64,000 nt of DNA, from assembly GCA_016858145.1 (NCBI GenBank), contig JAEHOE010000027.1, forward strand, positions 310,001 through 374,000. Reading direction: 5' to 3'. Below, piece after piece: positions 1 through 10,856 of this stretch. The notes below the pieces were generated by a model that saw nothing but the letters and a program-made list of their open reading frames with translations, was not told the DNA's origin and searched no databases. The position numbers and the translations under genes are program-made. Source of the stretch: Edaphochlamys debaryana (taxonomy: Eukaryota > Chlorophyta > Chlorophyceae > Chlamydomonadales). Position 1 is the stretch's first letter. The number at the start of each line of letters is the position of its first letter.

Positions 1-71
1 GCAGCGATGTCAGCCGTGCTCTCCAACGCAGCAACGCATCGACGGCTGTGTGGCCGCATCACCCTCCGCAC

Positions 72-1263
72 CTGGTCTGATGGCATGCGACCACCCAGCT
101 TGCGGACCATGCCGTACAGGTCACCACGTGACGCGTACTTCTGCACCAGTACCACGCGCTGCTCAGGATCCTGTCAGAGGAGAACGAGCGGGTGTGAGCT
201 TTGCGTTTAAACATAAAGTTTATGCAACCACCACCACCAGCAGATTCCCTTACTCCCCCAAGTCCCCCCTGCTCCCTGTGCCCCCCTCACCAGGAACGCC
301 GCGTACAGCTGCGCCACTTGCTTGTGCACGAGCTGTGCGTGGATCTCGATCTCCCGCTTGAGCATGTGCACGATGTTGTCCGGCATGCGGGCCAGGAAGT
401 AGACCTTGAGCGCCACGGGGAGGCCGCTGTGGAGGCACGTGGCCTGGGAAGAGGACAGGGGGAGAAGGGGGGAGGGCTGTAAGCGCAAGGTGGGCATGGG
501 TCATTGGAAAGTTTCAGACCAGCCAGTTGGTTGCAGCAACTCGCAGCACGCCTATGGGCAAGGAACGCCATGGGTCAGGCGCTTCGAACGCACTGCCCAC
601 CTTGTAGACGGATGACGAGTTGCCCTTGTATATCCGCTTGCTGATGTGGAACTGGGACAGAGACCAGCCCTGGGACCGTTGCATCTCTATCGGTAAAGCG
701 GGGGAGAGGCTGAGCAGGGCAGAGCCTGCCAGCGTTGGGTGCACCGAACCCGACATGTCCGGCATGTCGTGGCTGACGGAGGTCGACAGCTTGGGCGGGG
801 GCGACGCTGCAGCGAGGGGTGATGCGCCATGCGAAGATGGCGGTGACAGGGAGCCGGAATCTTGAGCCGATAGCGTCAGCTCCGTGCCGACGCGGCGCAG
901 GCCGTCGGTGTGCGACAGGTCGTTGGCAGTGTCCGGTAGCGATAGCGAGCACGACTGAAAGGGCTGCGCTTGATTCCGAGAGCCAGCTGCTGAGCAGTGG
1001 GCATCGCCGCAAGCTGCCGCAGGGCCTGCCGGCGCCGGCAGATGGCTCGCAAACGTAGGAGGGCCGGCGAGCGACAAGTTTGACGACGAGCTCCTCGCGA
1101 AGACGCGGCTACGCCCAAGCGCCAGCTTTATAGACTTCCAGACGGAAGACGACTTGCGCGGGGAGGCGCCGGTGCTGGATGCGGCCTCCAGGCCATAGCC
1201 GATGCCCTGCCCTCCGGAACTAGCCTCCAAGGTCGTGAGGGTCGAAGACAGCGCCTTTTTCAT
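72..1263 (-). CDS. Aurora-like Ser/Thr protein kinase, 5' part (cut by window edge)
   Basis: Three minus-strand exons are visible (601..1263, 291..443, 72..170); the intron after 72 runs off the window, so the catalytic loop and activation segment are not seen. ATG at 1263-1261 opens a 221-codon first exon with a Ser-rich tail and a motif SVWKSIKLALG, then WSLSQFHISKRIYKG, which resembles the start of Aurora kinase domains. The second exon carries the VALK lysine (about residue 234) and the alpha-C segment LKREIEIHAQ. The third reads through the hinge. The Gly-rich loop is degenerate (KGNSSSVYK, with the second and third glycines missing). Exons 2 and 3 and the intron between them closely match the paralogue at 3539-6276, while the first exons differ. 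Kinase assignment is firm. The Aurora-like subfamily is inferred from spacing and from the REIEI, LYAAF and HRDIKPEN pattern of the paralogue. Confidence 0.8.
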
Positions 1264-1997
1264 CCCTCGCTCTTGAAGATGAAGTGCTCCGCCACGAGCT
1301 CGCGCTGCTGGTTTAGACTCAATCTTGAGCGTTCGTTTGTGGCGCAGGACAGACCGTCACAGTATGATTGCTGTGAGCTGCAAGCACCACTTAAGCCCCC
1401 ATGGCGAAGGCACAAAGTGAGCTCAAGGGAATTTCAGGTTGCCGTATATAGCACATGGGCAGTGCTGGCTTTTGGACAGAAGTTTCGTGCCTGTGCCTTC
1501 TAGTCGCTGGTGCGGGTTCCCAGGCGCAGGCAGCCGACGCTCACAGCCGGTTACGCGCGATTCCAGCTAGGGTTCGCTTGGTCGTTGCATAAAAAGTGTG
1601 CCCCGCCAGAGCGACGTCGCACCCGTCGCACCCTCTGCTTATGCGGAGTCACACGCAATCATCGCCGCAAGACACGCTCGGTTTCTGCGACTCGCCTGAC
1701 CAGGGTGCCCCGCGTCTGACGTCGCGTTGCGCCGGCGTGTGCGCCTGTGTGTGCGCCTGTGTGTGCTTTAGACGACACCTGACGAGGCCTGACCTCGCGG
1801 CACCTGACGGCAGCAGACTCGAGTATGCCCAAGCTGGCGGCGCGATGCGGGAAGCACGCGGGTGCCCCACAGGTGGGCACCTCGGGGGTCTGGGGCAGGG
1901 GTGGGCTGGTCTGCGACGGTGTGGGGGTTCCTCCACGGATAGGCCGACCCTGGGAATCATCGTGGTTACCCCGCTGTTTTGACAAGCATAGCCGTCC

Positions 1998-2028
1998 CGG
2001 GCCCTCGGGCCCCCGGGCTGAGGGCCCA
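1998..2028. repeat. GC-rich inverted repeat (hairpin)
   Basis: GGGCCCTC and GAGGGCCC face each other around a short GC core in the spacer. It is seen directly; function is unknown. Confidence 0.5.
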
Positions 2029-2159
2029 AACAAAGAGCAGCGGCGGCGGAGGGGGACATGTAGCGGGTGGCGTGTGGGCAGTAGCGGATTGGAGACGGAC
2101 ATCTACTCTTTCTATCTTCTGGAGGGTGCATGTGATTGTGCACCTAACCCAAAACCCAC

Positions 2160-2200
2160 AACCAAAGCGCTTCGCTTCGTTGATGTTCTTCTACACCCAA
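2160..2200 (+). repeat. dispersed repeat, copy 1
   Basis: About 36 bases centred on AAGCGCTTCGCTTCGTTGAT recur in inverted orientation at 39664-39702 with only single-base gaps. This suggests a fragment of a dispersed, probably transposable, repeat. Confidence 0.6.
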
Positions 2201-3538
2201 CCCAACCGGCCAAGTCCGGCATTGCGGGGTGGCGAAGGCCCCTAACTTATGGCGGCGTTCCGGCGCTGTGGGGCGTGGTGCTTGATTGCGCGGCCCCAGT
2301 GCTGCCCGGCCTCGCGGGGATTGGGGCTCAGCCCTTTTCCCTGTCCTGAGGAGGATAGACACCCTTGTTACAAGCATCGCCGGCCACCAGGAAGCATGCG
2401 GGCGACGGGAGGGGGAGCAGGAGGCGGGGGGGGCCTGGGCTGGGGGCCTGGCCTACTGCCCACAACCCCCACACACACCACTGCACTCCCTGGCTGGCGG
2501 GGGCTGCATTGATACCTGCCACAACGCCAGGCATGTTGTGGATGTTTCCCCCTGTTTTCCCCCCGTGTAACCGCGTCCCCGTTGGCTTGCCCCGCTTTGC
2601 CGCTGGGCATGCATGCAGGCGCCGGCCGCCTGGGTTGCTCTGTATCAGAGATCAACGGGTGCGCAGCCGCGAAGCCATAGAGGTACATATATCATAGTTG
2701 GAAGGGACCCAACCCCGGCAGGCCCCGGCAGCCTGTGTGGGAGGCAGGCACGCCTGTACGTCTTTCCCCCTCCTCCTCCCTCCTGCATTCTTGCTTCTAC
2801 TCTTCTTCATCTTCATCGAAAGCCTATTCGGCCCCAACGGAAAAGCGTCGCCCGTTTGGCGTAAGAGGCCGTGAGGTCTTGACTCGTCTTGACAGGAGGC
2901 ACGGAGGGCAGAGGGCCTGAGCTAGGCGGTGTCGGGCGGTGTGTTACTCACCGCCACGCCTCTAGGAATACGCTTGCCGCGTGATCGGACAGAGGTTTGG
3001 TCTGCAGACAGGGCCAGATAGGCAAGGGTAATTGCCCGAAGCTCTTCTACCACTTGTTGTCTGGAGGCATGACGCACCCACGGATGGCTCCCGCGCTGGC
3101 CTCTGTTTGGGGGCCTCCGCGACTGCCGGACATCGTTGACCAGATCGGTGAATAAAGCTAAGCTGCGCGGTTTCGCCATCGCCGAGTGACCTGCTGAAAG
3201 GGCGGGTAGGCCGACGAGGGCCTACGTGCGGTCCCCGCGATGCGTCGAGACATATACCTGGCTGGTCGAGGTTGTCTATCTTCCATGCTATACTCAGTAC
3301 GCTGTTCACGTAGAGCTACTAACGCGCATTCCCAGGACACATTGGGAACAAAGGCGTAGGGTGTGTTCCCGAACCTCGAAGACTTTTCACACCACGGAGG
3401 CCACCTGCAGAGCGTAGCAGACTTTTGAGCTGTTTCGCTCTAGAACAAGAGACTTCACAAGCGCTGTGCGTAGCCGCTGAGGGGGGGGGGGGTAAAAACT
3501 AAACGACCATCACGCAACGTTCGCTGCATTGGGGCTGA

Positions 3539-6276
3539 ATGGCGCCACGCGCGCCCAGCCAGCTGTACCTTGGAGACAGGCTGCCGTTTGAGGCGGAGTC
3601 TGGCCCGTCTGCGGGGCGAAGAGAGATGAACGAGGCCAAGGAGTTCCGCAAACTACACTCCTCTCCGCTCGAGCTGACGGGCAGCTTGAGCAGCTCTGGC
3701 AGATCAGTGTCGCGGTTAGCGCAGCCCCCCACCCTATTCGGAGACAATGGCTCGCCCTCCAATGGCACGGGAGGCAAACTGCCCCAGCTCTGGAAGCAGC
3801 TCAAGCAGAAGTTCTCCGGCTCCAGCTCCAGCAGCACCAACAACCGCTTCACTCGATCATCGACCAGCGAGCTGCCCATAAACGGCGCCAACGAGAGGAC
3901 GTACTCCGGTCCCAAAAGCCCGGCCAGCCCCGGCCCCGCCCTCCCGGCCACGCCTCGCGCCGTCCCCGACGCAATCCACTCGGCCTGCAGCTCCCCCGTC
4001 GCAATCGCTCGCAACGGCCTGTTCTCCAATAGCCCCTCCAGCGGGTGGCGCGTCAGGGCCGACCGGCCGCCAACGCGGGACCGCTTTGGCAGCGCGGGGA
4101 ACATGAGCTTGCAGCCGTCATCGTTGACGAACTCCGGGCCGCTGCCGCGTCCGATGTCGCCGGTTGCGGACCCTTTGGCGGAGCCCGAGCGGCTTCCTGC
4201 CCCCGCTCCGACTAGCGACGCAGTGCCCGACTCACCCCCGGCAGCACCTGCTCCGCCGTCTATGGCCACCGGGGCGAAAGTGCTGACGGTTTCCCCTGCG
4301 CTGCCGGCGGCGATGCGCCGCAACGTATGGTGCCTGGAGGACTACCAAGGTGCATGGGGCTCGGTGCAGGGCTTGGGGCCGGGGCTTGGGGGCAGGGCTG
4401 GGAGGCGCGGCCGAGGGGGCGGGGCCGGAGGGCTCGGGAGGGCGGGGCTGGGGGGAAGGGCCGTGTCTGGAGGTATGCCGGGAAGCGGGAACCTTCGCTA
4501 TCTGCGCCGGCCGCGGTGGTGCAGGCTGGCCCGCCGTGGTGTGGGCAGGGCCGATGCCGCCAGTTGCGGGCACCCCGATGCCCCGCAAGCAACAGTCTGT
4601 GCTTGAATCCCTCTGCGTGCGTGACTCCGCAGTATCCAAGCGCCTGTACAAGGGCGCGTCCTCGTCGGTCTACAAGGTGAGGCCAGAGAGATGGGTTCGC
4701 CTACGGTCAAGCCCTAGGTGATGAGACAGCCGCCAACGCGGTTCACCGCCGGTCAAGCGGTTCGGGAGTTGAGGAGCATAATTGGCTTCGCACAAATGGT
4801 CCTGTTGAGGGCAACTGAACCCGTTGCCCGCTCCCTGCGTCCCCTCCCCAGGCCACGTGCCTCCACAGCGGCCTCCCGGTGGCGCTCAAGGTCTACTTCC
4901 TGGCCCGCATGCCGGACAATATCGTGCACATGCTCAAGCGGGAGATTGAGATCCACGCACAGCTCGTACACAAGCACGTGGCGCAGCTGTACGCGGCGTT
5001 CCTGGTGAGGGGGGCACAGGGAGCAGGGGGGACTTGGGGGAGTGAGGGTATCTGCTGATGGTGGTGGTCACATAAACTGCATGCTTTAACGCTTAGCTCA
5101 TATTGCTAGCCCCACTGCTCATGCCTGACTCTTACCCCCCCCCCCCCCTCGCACGCGTCCCCTCTGCAGGACTCCGACCAGCGGGTGGTGCTGGTGCAGG
5201 AGTACGCGGCCCGGGGGGACCTGTATGTGACCCACAAGCGCCTGGGCGGCCGCATGCAGCCAGACCAGGTGCGTAGCTGACTTTCCCGGCATACATGGGA
5301 CATAGTGACAAGGCAGACTAAGGTCGTAGTAGCAAAGCCGACAGCGCAAGCTCTCAGGCTCCTGCCATTGAGAGCCGTAGGGTAAATCAATTTTTCGTGT
5401 TCTCCCTTCCAGGTGGCTGAGCTGGTTATGAAGCCTTTTCTGGACGCCCTGTCGTACCTGCACTCCAAGGGCATTTGCCACCGAGATATCAAGGTGGGGC
5501 GCCGGAGGGGCAGCATGGGCGTTGGGTGGCCTGGTGGCGAGACTGGTGGAGCTGAGCGCGCATGACCTTTGGAAGCTCCTGATGAGCTTGACACTTACCG
5601 GTGTCCCCCCTCCCGGCTCCCGCCCCCTTTCCCGCTCCCTCTTCAGCCCGAGAACATCCTGTTCACCCAGAACTGGCGCCTGCTCCTGGCGGACTTCGGC
5701 GTCTCCATCAACCTGCACCAGGAGCGGGCGGTCACACGCGCAGGCACCGAGGGCTACATGGCGCCGGAGGTGGAGCGCTGCCCGCTCAAGGCCGACCCCC
5801 AGGACAACAAGGACAACCGGGAGCTGGCCTACTCGACCGCCGTGGACATCTGGGCCGTGGGCGTGCTGGCGTACGAGCTCATGGTGGGGTTCCCGCCCGT
5901 AGTGGCGCCGGCGCCGGCCGCGGGCTCCACCGCCGGCTTTGTGCGGAGCGAGATGACGGCGGCCGCCCTGCACTTCCCGGCCTCCGTGCCGCCGCTGGCG
6001 CGGGCCTTCATCACGGCCGCGCTGGCCCCTGACCCGGCCGACCGGCCCACGGCCTCCGCGCTTCTGCAGCACGCCTGGATCCTAGCAGTGGCGGGCCCGC
6101 GCCGTCCCGCGATTTCGTCTTCTGAGATTCCTGCGAGCGACATTGATGTGGGCTGTGAGCCTGGCACGCCCGCCGGACGGTCGGGTCCGCTGCCCGCTTG
6201 GCAGCCGCACCCGCCGCCCGGGGCTCGATCGGGCGCATCCTTCAGCCGCAGCCACGCACTGCCGGTCATGACCTAA
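3539..6276 (+). CDS. Aurora-like Ser/Thr protein kinase, complete
   Basis: Six exons (3539..4349, 4633..4676, 4852..5004, 5170..5268, 5413..5493, 5647..6276) join in phase to 605 codons plus stop. Residues 1-265 are a Ser/Pro-rich, probably disordered N-terminus with a QLWKQLKQKF patch. The kinase domain runs from about 266 to 560: VALK lysine near 298, REIEI glutamate, HRDIKPEN at 392-399, DFG at 412-414, GTEGYMAPE at about 429-437, and an aPK-like DIWAVGVLAYELM helix. All catalytic residues are present, but the Gly-rich loop is reduced to KGASSSVYK, so ATP binding may be atypical. A short 44 bp exon restores the frame between VWCLEDYQ and SKRLYKG. Substrates are unknown; Aurora relatives act in mitosis and ciliary disassembly, so a cell-cycle or ciliary role is only an inference. 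Its first exon has a homologous copy in the dynein gene at 13088-13648. Confidence 0.85.
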
Positions 6277-8168
6277 GCTTCCATCAGTGGCGCACGTGCC
6301 GGTCGCGCAGGGATGCTGCTCAGCAGCGAATAGGTTCCTAATAGCGTAAGCGTTTTACCATGATACCCCTCTCTGCAGCCACACGGCGGCTTGGGGGCAG
6401 GGTGAGACCCAGCGGGAGCCTCGTGGCGCGCCGGCTTGGCCTATTGGAGTGTAGCGGAGCGCCGTACGGGGCTCTTGGCTCCCACCTGAGCTGGGCTCAT
6501 CCTTAATCCCAGCTGTGAAGCTGGCGTAGTTATACCGTTTGATCTACTACAGTTGGCACGCTATAATCGATGCGTGGCCTTTTATACAAGCCAGAGGGGG
6601 GCTCCTTCGAATGCAACGAGGGAGATTGATTGAGCCAAACGAAAAGCCGGCAGGGGCCGCATGGAAAAGGGGATAGCCTGCAGCGTTTCGCGCACGCATG
6701 GCGGGGTTGACGCATGCCCGTTGGCTTGCCTTGGGATCCAGCTGCAAAGTTGGCTTCATAAAGTCTTCGCGCTCTTTAGCAGTAATCGCACGCCGTATTG
6801 TTTTGCGTGGTTCTTGAGCAACACCGGGGGGTTCTGTTTGAAGCGTCTTAAGCACGGGAACGAGGGTATGGGACACACGCAGTCGGGCACTGGCCGCCTG
6901 GAAGGGGTTCGCCTGCAACGTTTGCGCAGGCTAGACGTGCTGCACGCATTCCCGTTGGTCACTTTACACGTACGTCGATGCACAATGCCCACTGGTGCTT
7001 TCTCCTAATTGGGCTGTCAGGACCTGAAGTCGCTCGCCCAGCTGTATTGCGTGAGGGGGCTGTTGCAACACTGATCAAGCCATGTGCTGGCAGGGCGCAC
7101 AGGACGCAAGCGACCACACGGGCCGAGCGTTGAGTTGTCGGTATGAAGGTTCTAGGCACTGGCTTCGTTTCGCTGAAGTCTCTTTGTTTACGTGCGGTGT
7201 GCACAGGGTCCGGCTTAGGTTTGCGCCCGGTTTCCTGTGTCCTTCATTCCATCTGCCGCTCGGCGGCGAGAGAGTCTCCCTTGGATGCGATGAGAAGGGA
7301 CTGGTTAAGCAGCTACTATCCTAGTACGAATGTGGGTTGCTTGAGTAGGTAGTCATGTTGCCATGGGCCCCATTGCGCCCTGGCTTGGATGCGTGCCGTG
7401 CTTTTGGCATTGTGAGGGCTGGAGCACTGCATGTGTGTATGAGCGCGCGTGCATCCGCCGTGTATCCCCATGAAGATGAGCATCTGAGTGCCTTTGGGTA
7501 TGCTGAGCGGTGCGCACCTGATCAGGGATGCTGCCATGGGCAGGAGCGAGCGGGTCACCCGGAGAGGTGCTGGTATGGGCGTGAGCAGGTGAGCTCGTGC
7601 AATTCAAAGGGAACCCTGAAGCGCGGTTTCTGGCGTGTGCGGGCTTCAGCACCACGAGATATGTCCGGGGTGCGGAGCAGGTCCGTGGACATCGACGGGC
7701 CCAAGGAATGGCTTGAACGGCGGCAGAGGGCTCTGGAAGTATGGCCCGTGTAGGTACCGAAGGCGAGGGGGTCTAGTAATGCATGGGGTTCCTATTTGAG
7801 GTCAAGAAAGGTGTGTTTGATGCGTGGCATATGGCTGAGCGGAGTGGTCATGTGTGGCGAGGCCGCTTCGCTTTGGCCACGCAACGTCCTCTGAACTAAT
7901 CGTATCCTGAGCAGGAGAGGCGGGCAGCCATTGGCCACGAGCGGCTTTGGTGCGCAGAGGACTGATCCTGAACTTTGGGAGGCCGGACGGTTCGAACGGA
8001 CTGAGCTGGGGGGCGTGAGTGCTGCATGGGGTGCGGGCTGCGGGGCGTGTTCGGGGCCTTGAGAGTTGAGACTCGTGCCTTGTAAGTACGTATGCATTCC
8101 ACGCGGTCGCAAATCTATCTCAGGCCCAACCCGCACCACACATCCCAACCTACCCAGGGCGTCTGCCC
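6277..8168. other. kinase 3' UTR and spacer
   Basis: No gene recognised. The only plus-strand TGTAA noticed downstream of the kinase is at 8081-8085, which would make a 1.8 kb 3' UTR, so the true transcript end is uncertain. No repeat structure stands out. Confidence 0.4.
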
Positions 8169-8173
8169 TTACA
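8169..8173 (-). terminator. candidate TGTAA poly(A) signal of B9D1
   Basis: TTACA on the plus strand, about 0.7 kb after the B9D1 stop. TGTAA is the usual volvocine poly(A) signal and the distance is typical for that group. If used, the stretch 8174-8866 is B9D1 3' UTR. Confidence 0.5.
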
Positions 8174-8866
8174 GACAGAATGTCTCCCAGCTTGGGACTT
8201 TCAAGCCTCCAGGCCCGTCCAGAACTACGCCAAGGGGGCCAACCCTGGGCTTGTTGGGCGTGAACGCCGCAATTGTACGGGCGCCTCGCTCCAGGCTTTC
8301 TGCCGCTACGCCTACCCCAGCCCGGATCGCCCCGACCCCTACCAGCATCACGCAGCCGCTTCAGGTTGGCAGGCCAACATCTTCAAGGGCGGCATCCCCC
8401 TATCAGGGCGACCATATGCATGATACATCGATTCCCAGCCTTGGGAAGTTGGGGATCCATCACTCCTGCATCACTTCCAACGCCCGATCCTCCTCGACAG
8501 ATAGCAAACTCCACCCCCCAAACCCCGCGTGCGCAATCACACCTGTGACGACTGTCCTGCAGCCCCACAACTGTCTTCGTAGCGCCACTTGCTCGCTTGT
8601 TGTACCATTGCTGTGGTCACACACGTCGACCAGCCAACTTGCCTGCAGAGCGCTCCCGGACAGCAAGTGCTGCCCCTTCGAGGCAACTCGCCATCTGCAT
8701 GCCGCCACGATCGCTACGCCATACCGTTCCCTCCCCACTCCTCGACCGTCCAGCTGCCACGGCTGGCGACCGGCGGTTCAGCCTGAGGCCTTGCTACAGT
8801 TTTAGACGCGCCACGCGGCATTCCTGACACAATAAAAGGGCACCGCCCACGTCAGCTGCTGCCACC

Positions 8867-10320
8867 TCACAGGTGGGTGATAGCCGTGAGCGACGGGTCG
8901 CGCGCGCTGCCGTCGATGTAGCCGAAGACGTCCATGTCCTGGGGCCGGAGAGGAACGAGAACGTGTTGTCAAGCGCGACGCTTGGGACTCAGGGCATGAA
9001 TGCCAAGGGCAGTGCAGACCGGTGCCCTGAGCAGCTGTCCTCGCATGCCCAGTGTAACAGCAACGCGAATGCTTTCCGCCTGGCAAGCTGGTTGCCTACG
9101 ATCAAACTCGCTGACACTGTGACCAGGAGCCAGGAGGCACGCACCTTAGTCATGATGTTGACCTGCACCTTGACGAAGCCCCCAGACTGCACGCGCGTCA
9201 CTGAGGGCCGGGGGCAGGCGGAGGCGGGTGAGCAAGACCAACACGGTCTAAGCTTTCCGTGAGGAGAGGTCTCCGTCTGCGCTGATCCCGCGAGCTTGGA
9301 GCCCGCCCTTGGTACTGGGTGCAGCCTCACTCAGGCGCCATTTGACACCGCTCGGCAACCGCTTTCCGTGCTTGATGCCGGGCGGCTGCCACTACCACTG
9401 TGTGCGTGTCCTTCCCGTGTGCCGCAGTGCTTTCGAGAAGCAGCCGAGGCCAGCAGCACGGCCCCCTCCCGCGTCTCACCCTCGCGGCCCTCCCCGTAGC
9501 TGGGGAACTTGGGGTCCGAGAACTCCGCCGGCATGCCCGTGAGCCAGGACGTGAAGGACTGTAGCAGCGAGGCGGAGCGCGGCCGGAACAGCCGTAGCGT
9601 CAGGTCGTACCTGGGGCGGGGGGAGGGAGGCAGATAGAAGTGGACAGACGTTCAAGTGCTTACGGCGAGGCAGGAGCCAGGTTCCGCTCACGTCAATTTC
9701 GGCAGAACCTGCGGGTCCAGGTTGGCACGCTGCACGGCGAGCTAGATGAAGCAGCAGGGTCGAGAGAGGGCCGCAACCCAGGCTCTTACCTTCCTGCGCA
9801 CATGGGCAGGTGGATGCAGCCGTAGCCCTTGACCACGTCCCGCCCAAACCCGTCCAGGCCGTACACGGCGACCACTAGCTGGGGCCAGCCGAAGGCGTTC
9901 GTGGTCTTGTATGTGATGTCAATTGGGAAATTCCACACCATGATGCCATCGCGGCCTGCGGTGAGCGCACAGGGCAGCGCGGCAGTGCAGGAGGGGCGTG
10001 AGCGGCGGAAGGGATGTGCGCCGGGGTGAGCCTGCGTCTGCCCTGGGTCGACTCACCCTCCGGCACGCGCGCTGCTTGCGTGATGCCCTCCTCCAGGCCG
10101 TCTAGAAGCTGCCAGTCCTCGCCCGCCACAAATTGGAACTTCAGATACGCGTTTGTGCACTGGGGTATCTGCAGGGGCCATGGCCGTGGTGGGTTCAAGA
10201 CGTGGTCCCCACGGAGCTCCCGGCGAGCACTCAGAGCAGCAACGCCTCACGCACCTCCGCACACTCTATTTGCCCCTGCGCCAGGATGGTGAACGAGCTC
10301 GGGGCTGGAGGCTCTGCCAT
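8867..10320 (-). CDS. B9D1: B9 domain-containing protein 1 (ciliary transition zone)
   Basis: Six exons on the minus strand (10255..10320, 10057..10168, 9790..9955, 9480..9610, 9145..9200, 8867..8938) join in phase to 200 codons plus stop, close to the roughly 200-residue size of animal B9D1. Diagnostic blocks are [10 protein letters not shown] at the start, [61 protein letters not shown] and [14 protein letters not shown]. The TNxxGWPQ and GEGREVTRV blocks separate it from B9D2 and MKS1. In other organisms B9D1 joins B9D2, MKS1 and the tectonic/TMEM proteins in the MKS module of the transition zone, gating entry to the cilium. ATG at 10320 is the natural start. The gene is head to head with the dynein chain at 10857. 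Confidence 0.93.
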
Positions 10321-10856
10321 TGCCGCGCGAGAAGAAGGATGTGCAGGCCTGCGTGGCTCTCTGGCTCAGCCGCTGGTCGGGACCTTTGTATCTAGCACAA
10401 GCTTAGTCCTAAGAACGTCTTGGGTAGGAAAGAGGCAGCGGACATGGCACTAGGGACCTCTCAGAAGCTGTGAACGCTCGAGTGGTATCCTAGGTATCGG
10501 GACCGCCCTGGAGCAGCAGGTTTCGTACGTAGTGGATGCTGGAAGCTTGCGTAGGCCGTGTGGCTGCTCGCGGAGCAGGCTGTCGCGGAATGTTTGAACC
10601 CCTCGTACAATGGCCTTCGAGGAGCGCCGAGGAGCGCGTCCTGCGGCCCCCGATCAGCCGAGCTATTAGTGTTACCTGCGGACTTCTGCTGCGATTAGGA
10701 GAACGCGAATCACGACGAGACCAGCGCTTCCCGCCTTGCAAGCTTGCGCAACTCGTGTACCCTTCGCTGCATGTGAACCGCTGGACCCTGAAACAACGCA
10801 GAATTGATATGGGGATTCCGACGTAGAGTGTTAAGGCTTCGACGGAAGCCTGGCGA
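10321..10856. promoter_or_regulatory. divergent promoter region between B9D1 and IC140
   Basis: 536 bp separate the two start codons, so both 5' UTRs and both promoters must lie here. No element was recognised. The pairing of two cilium genes makes shared induction after deflagellation plausible, but that is inference. Confidence 0.6.

Larger units (their letters stand above)
1264..3538. other. intergenic spacer between divergent kinase genes
   Basis: No gene recognised. It should contain both kinase promoters. It holds a short GTGTGCGCCT repeat near 1736-1768, a GC-rich hairpin near 1998-2028, a dispersed repeat at 2160-2200, and a poly-G run ending at 3492. The small open frames have no family signature and lack the GC-ending codon pattern of the real genes here. 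Confidence 0.5.

Noticed and set aside
8092..8805. 237-codon plus-strand frame
   Set aside because: No family signature, mixed codon endings, and it overlaps the likely B9D1 3' UTR on the other strand.
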